A stretch of 6,176 nucleotides of DNA from Globobulimina sp. (Eukaryota > Foraminifera > Rotaliida): contig PIVH01000347.1 of NCBI GenBank assembly GCA_003354225.1, positions 1 to 6,176 of the forward strand, given 5' to 3'. A program made the position numbers and the translations under genes. The notes beneath the pieces were generated by a model. It searched no databases and had not been told where the DNA came from. It worked only from the letters and a program-made list of their open reading frames with translations. Positions 1 through 4,772 of the stretch are shown piece after piece (the first letter of the stretch is position 1; each line of letters starts with the position of its first letter).

Positions 1-71
1 CTCGACAAACTTGTGGTTACTCGACAAACTTGTGGTTACTCGACAAACTTGTGGTTACTCGACAAACTTGT
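1..71. repeat. 19-bp tandem repeat, about 3.7 copies, open at the window edge
   Basis: The unit CTCGACAAACTTGTGGTTA is repeated without change at 1-19, 20-38 and 39-57, followed by a 14-base partial copy at 58-71. The array touches the first base of the window, so its full length is unknown. Identical copies indicate recent expansion or ongoing homogenisation. On the minus strand each unit carries the terminal codons and TAA stop of the reading frame at 55-531, so the array looks like amplification of that frame's end. Each unit also holds the short inverted repeat ACAA-AC-TTGT. Confidence 0.97.
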
Positions 72-531
72 ATGTACAAACCCGGTGTTGGATATTCTCC
101 GCCATTAAATCCAACGTCAGCAAGCCCCAAATCATCGAACCACTGTATATTGATATATTATCCGAATAATTAAAATTATACAACTCATGAATCTTAAATA
201 TACGTATACCATAAAAATTATATTTGGTTTGTCTGAAATTTGTTGAGCTTTGATACCACGCATCAACAACAATAGAACCATTATAATTGTAGACATTATA
301 TATATGAGCTATTAAGTAAGGCTTTGGATCCAAACCTAAATGTCGACTGTAAAAATTGGTGTTAATTCTTTTTGATTTGCGAATTACGACTTTTGTGTGG
401 TGGAAATGGTTTGATAAGGGAAAGTTTGGTAGTTTGAAGTAAAGTTTTGCATTTTTCTCCAACATGTTGGCATTTTGATCAGGCTGTTCAATTTGGTGCA
501 ACATTCTGATAAGCAACATGTTGTTCAACAT
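55..531 (-). CDS. hypothetical protein, 158 aa, unrecognised
   Basis: A 158-codon frame runs on the minus strand from an ATG at 531 to a TAA at 57-55. Further in-frame ATGs follow closely (for example at 519), so the start is uncertain. I do not recognise the family. The product is rich in Asn, Tyr, Ile and Phe, has a basic stretch near residues 45-56 (KVVIRKSKR), and from about residue 65 onward alternates hydrophobic and polar residues in a way that suggests beta strands. No signal peptide, membrane helix or metal-binding motif is evident. The first 24 residues fall in a degenerate 54-bp repeat and the last five codons in the 19-bp tandem array, so both ends have been reshaped by repetition. 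It could be the last exon of a larger gene, a lone gene or a decaying one. Its length in AT-rich DNA and its non-trivial composition favour real coding over chance. Confidence 0.4.
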   Translation of the reverse strand: MLNNMLLIRMLHQIEQPDQNANMLEKNAKLYFKLPNFPLSNHFHHTKVVIRKSKRINTNFYSRHLGLDPKPYLIAHIYNVYNYNGSIVVDAWYQSSTNFRQTKYNFYGIRIFKIHELYNFNYSDNISIYSGSMIWGLLTLDLMAENIQHRVCTYKFVE

Positions 532-577
532 GCAGGCATATTAGATTTGGTGCAGCCAGCTCTTAGACAACATGTTT
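460..577. repeat. degenerate 54-bp repeat (motif CAACATGTTG)
   Basis: The near-palindrome AACATGTTG recurs at about 460, 514 and 568, exactly 54 bp apart. On the minus strand the two full units also share GCACCAAAT at the same offset, while the second half of the unit has diverged strongly. Read in the frame of the 55-531 gene, the period is 18 residues and both units begin NML and carry LHQI. The upstream unit has an in-frame TAA immediately after LHQI. This suggests an old coding duplication, with the outermost copy now outside the open frame. Confidence 0.55.
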
Positions 578-1339
578 AACCCACAGTTTTAAAACCCCTG
601 AGAAAGTGTCCACACTCTTGCAAGTTTTATTTTTATTATCATCCATTATTAACAGTTGCTGATAGTAATTTATTTCATAGCATTACAACGGAAAATTTAG
701 TTTTATTGGTCTTGTATGGAGAACGAACAGTTAAATTTTATAAAAAAACAAAAAAAAGTGTAAAATTATTAAACCAAAATAAATACAATTTGAAAGTAAA
801 ATTATTAAACATCAATAATAAATAATGTCAAAATGTGCCATTGACTTCCAATCATTGCATTACACCATTCAACACCAACAAATATCAAATATAAATGGAA
901 AATAAATAAATACTTAACTCACTCAATGAGATTACGCAAAAAACAAAACAAAATCCAATAAAATAACAGCAGCAGCACAGCAACAGCAACGATCGGATCT
1001 GATCCTAATAAATCAACGAAATGATGGCCTCCCGGACTAACGAACAAAAAAGCATACATAATAAAAAAATATATCCAATCAATACATAATACATAGAAAA
1101 TAAATACAAATATATCATAATACAAAATATATCCAAATAATTAATCTCTTCCAATAATTCACTTTAAAATACAAAATAGATCAAACAAATAAATTCAATC
1201 TAAATATATTTATCTTCACCATAAACAAATATCAAATCCATACAAATATCTCCAAATGCAAAACACCAAAACAATCAATATTTATATCTCAAGCATAGGC
1301 ACACAAACAACAAAAAGCATCACCTCCTAAACTGACACC
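578..1339. other. A/C-rich spacer with no convincing gene
   Basis: This stretch is AT-rich with very little G on the plus strand: at 1141-1260 I count 24 C against 2 G. It holds a 15-bp direct repeat GTAAAATTATTAAAC at 760-774 and 796-810, scattered AATAAA-like strings, and a short palindrome GGATC-T-GATCC at 995-1005. A T-rich minus-strand frame at 919-1125 encodes mostly hydrophobic residues and has no ATG start, so I do not call it a gene. No RNA gene is visible. Confidence 0.7.
967..990. repeat. short CAG/CAA-type triplet run
   Basis: Eight near-perfect triplets of the CAR type (CAG CAG CAG CAC AGC AAC AGC AAC) form a short imperfect microsatellite in otherwise A-rich DNA. I see no reading frame that would make it a credible polyglutamine tract. 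Confidence 0.7.
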
Positions 1340-1369
1340 TCATGGCCTGACAAAAACGCATAGACAGAC

Positions 1370-1430
1370 TATAAAAGCGCATCTCAATAAACCCCGCGAG
1401 TCAACAGAAAGGAAGGAACTCTCTGTAAGT
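1370..1430 (+). promoter_or_regulatory. candidate core promoter: TATA box, initiator-like site, then a splice donor
   Basis: TATAAAAG lies at 1370-1377, TCAACA at 1401-1406 and GTAAGT at 1425-1430. The distance from TATA to the putative start base (about 30 bp) is the canonical one for RNA polymerase II, and GTAAGT is a strong 5' splice site. Together they could mark a plus-strand transcript with a very short non-coding first exon. No downstream exon can be assigned. The initiator match is weak and TATA-like strings are common in AT-rich DNA, so this is a hypothesis. Confidence 0.3.
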
Positions 1431-1594
1431 GACCCACAAATTGTTGGCAGCCTTTGGCCTGACTTGGTACCAAAATCCATGAACAATACTTTGGAATAAA
1501 CATAACAAATAACACAGATATACGACGACATAACAAATTATAATATCACACATACCTCAACCTCACAATACTTATTACTTATCACTTATTACTA

Positions 1595-1600
1595 TTTATT
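1595..1600 (-). terminator. AATAAA polyadenylation signal candidate
   Basis: TTTATT on the plus strand reads AATAAA on the minus strand, 81 bp beyond the TGA of the candidate frame at 1681-1995. The spacing is plausible for a short 3' UTR, but the hexamer is frequent by chance in DNA of this composition. Confidence 0.25.
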
Positions 1601-1680
1601 ATGCAAGTTAACAAATTAATAAATAAACCTGCGATTAATAAACAAAAGCACTTAAAAATATATGCTGAATCAGCTATTCA

Positions 1681-1995
1681 TCAGATCGGAGCGTTGGGTG
1701 CAACATGGCTCGGCTTACTCAAAACATGAGGATTTAATGAGGATTTTTTAATATAATTCATTTCATCCATTCGCGATATGCATTCGATGCATGCACAACA
1801 TCTACAGCCGAGTTCCTTGCGTACTTTTAAATGAGTGCACAAACAGCACTTCGCAACGACGGCGACCGACAGCGCATTTGGAGAACCATTAATTTGTATA
1901 GGATATAGTAGTAACATAGTATAGGATATACAGTGTGGAATGGAGTGGATAATATTTTGGCGGACGATCGCCGGTAACTCAACAAAAGACGACAT
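1681..1995 (-). CDS. possible small Cys-rich protein, 104 aa
   Basis: From an ATG at 1995 the minus strand is open for 104 codons to a TGA at 1683-1681. The frame stays open further upstream but without an earlier ATG. The product begins MSSFVELPAIVRQNIIHSIP, which superficially resembles the start of an F-box but is too short and weak to call one. Residues about 49-69 hold a cysteine cluster of the form CCxC...CxCCxCxxC that could bind metal. No other domain is seen. The stretch is richer in GC and CpG than its surroundings, and a competing plus-strand frame (1940-2200) overlaps its 5' part. An AATAAA lies 81 bp past the stop. It may be a real small gene, an exon, or a chance opening in GC-richer DNA. 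Confidence 0.25.
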   Translation of the reverse strand: MSSFVELPAIVRQNIIHSIPHCISYTMLLLYPIQINGSPNALSVAVVAKCCLCTHLKVRKELGCRCCACIECISRMDEMNYIKKSSLNPHVLSKPSHVAPNAPI

Positions 1996-2068
1996 GTCGA
2001 CGCGTCGCACGAAACAGTCGACTCTCCACTGCGGAGACCTTAGCAGCCTTCGCAGAGACAAAGTCGAC
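1961..2068. other. CpG-dense, GC-rich patch with three GTCGAC palindromes
   Basis: About 14 CpG dinucleotides occur within 108 bp, against almost none in the A/C-rich spacer to the left. The hexamer palindrome GTCGAC appears at 1996-2001, 2017-2022 and 2063-2068. The patch sits where the plus strand changes from C-rich (left) to G-rich (right). It could be a promoter or origin-like regulatory element, or simply part of a conserved coding exon; the sequence alone does not decide. Confidence 0.45.
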
Positions 2069-2345
2069 CAGACCTTAATTAACGAGATATTAATGCAACA
2101 TGTTCAGATAATGTCGGTGCAGAGGGTTGCATCGTGGTGTTTGAGTTTGTGTGTTGAGAGTATGGCTGTTTGGGGCGGGCACAGTAGACCGATATCATAA
2201 ATTCATGGATGACATAGCAAACCTTTAATGAATAACCGTTTGAATATTTTGTAAATGTATGATAATATAAATTGATATTTAGCTTCAAAATTGGGTTTCA
2301 TTTCACATTTATTATCATAGAATTACAAAAAAAGAGCAGCACAAT

Positions 2346-2366
2346 GAATGGAATGGAATGGAATGG
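2346..2366. repeat. (GAATG)n pentanucleotide microsatellite
   Basis: Four exact GAATG units at 2346-2365 are followed by one more G. Related TGGA/GAATGG strings occur nearby (around 1937-1950) without forming an array. This is a simple-sequence repeat in the G-rich spacer. Confidence 0.9.
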
Positions 2367-2562
2367 GATAAACTTAAATTTTGTTCACGAAGCGATGACA
2401 TTGACATTACAGGAAAAATGAAACATAAAATATGGATTTATTACTAATCTAAAATGCCCTCAGCCATAATTTCAAAATGCCAGTTGGGTCAAATGCGCAT
2501 TTTACTCACAAGGTTGCCGACATAAATGGACAGAGATGTGCGGTCGTGCTGGTTTGTATGGA

Positions 2563-2591
2563 TCATACCCTTTAAGCATCGCGAGGTATGA
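2563..2591. other. 7-bp stem-loop in a GC-richer segment
   Basis: TCATACC at 2563-2569 pairs perfectly with GGTATGA at 2585-2591 around a 15-base loop. A second small stem, ACGC with GCGT around five bases, follows just downstream (near 2604-2616). The pair could belong to a structured RNA, but I found no snoRNA, snRNA or tRNA box motifs, and stems of this size also occur by chance. Confidence 0.3.
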
Positions 2592-3076
2592 GACGCCAAT
2601 CTGACGCGGAGTGCGTTGGTAATGTCAAATATGGAGAATATCCGAAGTGATTTCGTGTTTGCGACGATTGAAATATGTCAAATATCATTGATAATGGACG
2701 CATTTGGTGGCGGATATTGTGATGGAATGATTGGATGAGGAACTAATGGATGAAATCATTAATTATGTTGGATATATGTCACATGCAATGGATTGGTGAT
2801 TGAGCTAGATCGAGATTCTAATTTGCGATGACCACATAAGGCAAATGCACCTCAAATTTGTATATCTAATTTTGTTACGCAATGCAATACGAAAATTAAT
2901 AACGCGCCGAAACTAAAAACGATCTTCGATACAAATGTGTGTGTAGTATAAGAATAAGAACAATGCATTACCTTAGGCACGGATTAACGGATAAGACTAT
3001 GGGATGGAGAGAGAGAGCGGATATCATCACGCAACGGAAAATGCAGAGGAAATTAATCAAAAATACGATAATATGA

Positions 3077-3295
3077 TTATGACGTTGGGAATAGATGAAA
3101 CAGAAAGCAATCTAAATATTTGTATTGTTTTATTGTGTTTTGGTTAGTATCAAATTGTGTGGGTTTGGCTGATATTTGAGTGGTGGTTGAATGGTATAAT
3201 ATGGCAATGTTTGGCATCTGGTGCAAGGATAAAATATCATCATCAGCATCGTCCGAAAAAATCGATTCGTGTTCTTCCTTATTAGTTTTATCCAT
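3077..3295 (-). CDS. possible short acidic protein or first coding exon, 72 aa
   Basis: An ATG at 3295 opens 72 codons on the minus strand, with an in-frame TAA shortly upstream of it. The first 25 residues are charged and acidic (MDKTNKEEHESIF, then a run of Asp), which is unlike random translation of G/T-rich DNA. The remainder is Thr/Gln/Asn-rich and hydrophobic at the end, and looks less like protein. The acidic part could therefore be a real 5' coding exon whose true splice donor I cannot place. A CTTTTCAG acceptor-like site lies about 50 bp upstream. No family is recognised. Confidence 0.2.
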   Translation of the reverse strand: MDKTNKEEHESIFSDDADDDILSLHQMPNIAILYHSTTTQISAKPTQFDTNQNTIKQYKYLDCFLFHLFPTS

Positions 3296-3630
3296 TAAAC
3301 AACATAGTTACACAAATAATTTGTGCACTGAAAAGGCAATGAGTTAATGGGTAAAATTTGTCATTTGTGTAAAATATTGTTTAATGGGTAATGCGATTTT
3401 TGGATTTGGGGAAGGATGGGGGAAAGAGAAAGTTTTTTGTTGATGAAAGTTTTTCAGAGTGCAAGTGGAATGATTGATTAGCTTCAAAAAAAGACAAAAA
3501 AGTAATAATTGTTAAACAATAATATTATACGTTAGTAATATAACACAAGAATCAAGCAACAAAGAAAAAAAAGGCTAAAAATAACAAGAAACACTTTTAT
3601 ATTCATCACTTGTACTTTGTTGAAAAAATG
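3296..3630. other. spacer, partly 3' flank of the membrane-protein gene
   Basis: No gene is seen here. The left part is G/T-rich on the plus strand; from about 3480 to 3600 it is A-rich, so the minus-strand flank of the 3631-4641 gene is T-rich as expected for a 3' UTR. Short palindromes ATTGTT-A-AACAAT (3508-3520) and ATAATATTAT (3519-3528) overlap. There is no AATAAA on the minus strand close to the stop; the nearest candidate is the variant AATATA near 3600. Confidence 0.5.
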
Positions 3631-4641
3631 TCAATTTGTATCATGTGCTGCTTTGTACGGATGTTGGTGAGGATCTCTATGTTTTATAGAAAAATAATCA
3701 TGAATATCATCACATAAATGACGACAAATTGCATATGTGGTTGGAAATAATAAGAGCAATGCAAATATATTGACTGAAGGATTGATTGGTTCTTTTTTTG
3801 TATGCGTTTTTGAATCGATTTGGTGATTTTGGTAATAAAACCGATTTTTGATCAAATAACACGGTTTTATATATATAAAGGACTGAGTGCATAATTTGGA
3901 TTGCATGGTAGTTGTAAATGATGATATCGATGCGTGAGAACTTGAATTTGTTGGCCAATGATACTGTGCAATAAACCATTGTTCCCCAATTTCTATTGAT
4001 GTAAAATTCTTCATCGGTGCAGGTAAAGCCGGATGGAATTTAGGTTCAGTCATTGTATAAGACCATACACCCAATGGTTTGATGACAGAATTAAAATATA
4101 TTTCAGTACTTTGCATTGAATGCGACGATGTATCTATTTTTATTATAGATCCCCATGAATTACAATCAAAATAAAATGCGCCAAATGATACACCCATCAC
4201 AAACACTGATGAGACAAATGTACCTAACATTAATATAGATTGACACACAGGTCGAGTATGAATAAAATATGATTTCAATGCTTTCACCACATCACACAGT
4301 GTGTCAATGTTTGGAGGCGGTGTACTATGATCTTTTGCAGCATCCACATGTATCACTCCATAAGCATCGAAAACTAACAATATAAATACATTGTAGAATG
4401 CAGCTGATTGTATTACCCAACCAAAGGTTGTTGTATATGAAAATGCAACCGATATAGCTAAATATCCGTTAACAACCAATACAAAATGGTTGGATATCGC
4501 AGTAAATGGTTGTTTAAATACATCTTTTGTATTATTTGACATTATGACCCTGTAAATGAATGGGATAAAAAATGATGCTACATTTAGCAACACCACCACA
4601 ACACATGACGTGTAATCATCAACATATGGCCTCCAACGCAT
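3631..4641 (-). CDS. probable multi-pass membrane protein, 336 aa, unrecognised
   Basis: The minus strand is open from beyond 4692, but the first ATG is at 4641, with A at -3; the next is at 4542. From 4641 the product has 336 residues and ends at a TGA (3633-3631). Hydrophobic segments fall at about residues 12-34, 53-77, 80-99, 133-158 and 289-307, giving five candidate membrane helices. A polar stretch of about 130 residues (159-288) separates the last two and carries two N-glycosylation sequons (NFT near 212, NSS near 232), so it may face the lumen or exterior. The tail is His-rich. I do not recognise the family. Such a long frame in AT-rich DNA with clear helices is unlikely by chance. 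No intron is needed, although the segment about 230-290 is less protein-like and could hide one. It lies head to head with the ZGPAT gene. Confidence 0.75.
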   Translation of the reverse strand: MRWRPYVDDYTSCVVVVLLNVASFFIPFIYRVIMSNNTKDVFKQPFTAISNHFVLVVNGYLAISVAFSYTTTFGWVIQSAAFYNVFILLVFDAYGVIHVDAAKDHSTPPPNIDTLCDVVKALKSYFIHTRPVCQSILMLGTFVSSVFVMGVSFGAFYFDCNSWGSIIKIDTSSHSMQSTEIYFNSVIKPLGVWSYTMTEPKFHPALPAPMKNFTSIEIGEQWFIAQYHWPTNSSSHASISSFTTTMQSKLCTQSFIYIKPCYLIKNRFYYQNHQIDSKTHTKKEPINPSVNIFALLLLFPTTYAICRHLCDDIHDYFSIKHRDPHQHPYKAAHDTN

Positions 4642-4772
4642 TATAACAATCAGAAAGGTTGGTGTGATACACTGTGATGTTGCGATCAACAAACAAAAGG
4701 ATGGAGTTGCGAATAACTTTTATGTGTGTGAGTTTTTTTTTTAGTGTTGAAAGTATATTATTATATCCTGCA
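4642..4772. promoter_or_regulatory. divergent intergenic region, putative shared promoter
   Basis: Only 131 bp separate the chosen start codons of the minus-strand membrane-protein gene (4641) and the plus-strand ZGPAT gene (4773), so both promoters and both 5' UTRs must overlap here or extend into the opposite gene. No TATA box of good quality is seen. Both reading frames remain open some way into this interval (minus to beyond 4692 without an ATG, plus from 4677), which makes both starts a choice rather than a certainty. Confidence 0.5.
4733..4744 (+). promoter_or_regulatory. strong 3' splice-site-like signal (T10 then AG) before the ZGPAT start
   Basis: Ten consecutive T at 4733-4742 followed by AG at 4743-4744 form a textbook polypyrimidine tract and acceptor, 28 bp before the ATG at 4773. 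It is stronger than the acceptor of the confirmed intron. It could end a 5' UTR intron (a weak donor-like GTTGGT lies near 4659) or serve as a spliced-leader trans-splicing acceptor. Splicing here would remove the upstream in-frame ATG at 4677 and make 4773 the first start codon. Confidence 0.45.

Larger units (their letters stand above)
2069..3076. other. G/T-rich spacer with exon-like fragments, unassigned
   Basis: Beyond about 2100 the plus strand is strongly G over C (19 G and 4 C at 2701-2760). No frame is long enough to call a gene. The segment 2480-2640 is GC-richer and open in two minus-strand frames. One of these reads SIYVGNL at 2530-2510, directly before a GTGAGT donor at 2509-2504 and a TTTTAG acceptor 61 bp from the donor, but the next exon gives no matching domain. 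An 11-bp direct repeat ATGTCAAATAT occurs near 2622 and 2675, and a short GA run at 3007-3017. No tRNA or other known RNA was recognised. Confidence 0.6.

Noticed and set aside
919-1125. Minus-strand 68-codon hydrophobic frame
   Set aside because: It has no ATG at its start (the first codon is TTG) and its hydrophobic content follows from the T-rich minus strand. The middle part (GGHHFVDLLGSDP) is somewhat protein-like, but nothing supports a gene.
1370-1481. Possible LTR of a retrotransposon (TATA, then AATAAA, then TGGTACCAAAATCC as primer-binding site)
   Set aside because: There is no CA end directly before the TGG, no second LTR copy, no polymerase or integrase frame anywhere, and no target-site duplication visible.
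1340-1531. Minus-strand 63-codon frame
   Set aside because: It is short, Cys/Val/Phe-rich and without a recognisable motif. It overlaps the plus-strand TATA/donor arrangement, and there is no independent support for coding.
1940-2200. Plus-strand 86-codon frame over the CpG-dense patch
   Set aside because: It overlaps the minus-strand candidate at 1681-1995. Its middle is charged and plausible (STRRTKQSTLHCGDLSSLRR), but it ends in Trp/Cys/Gly-rich low-quality sequence with no family match. I could not choose it over the minus frame with confidence.
2079-2288. Minus-strand 69-codon frame
   Set aside because: It has no motif and an AT-driven composition, and overlaps other weak frames.
2510-2600. 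Loose resemblance of a minus-strand frame to ribosomal protein S21 (Cys and Asp 11 apart, then a similar hydrophobic pattern)
   Set aside because: Only a few residues agree, the expected N-terminus is absent, and the downstream part does not continue the family.
3519-3528. TAATATTAT-like string resembling a geminivirus/circovirus origin nonamer
   Set aside because: The match is inexact, there is no flanking stem-loop, and no Rep or capsid gene is present. It is ordinary AT-rich palindromic sequence.
3710-3979. Minus-strand 89-codon frame within the membrane-protein gene
   Set aside because: It is a shadow frame of the 3631-4641 gene. I tested splicing into it (donor near 3964, acceptor near 3774) and it gave a shorter protein without the final hydrophobic segment.
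4674-4772. Upstream GTG/ATG start for the ZGPAT gene (4674, 4677)
   Set aside because: The extra 32 or so residues are hydrophobic and Phe/Ser-rich, unlike a nuclear protein of this family, and contain the T10-AG acceptor. ATG 4773 has the better context and is followed by a typical helical N-terminus.
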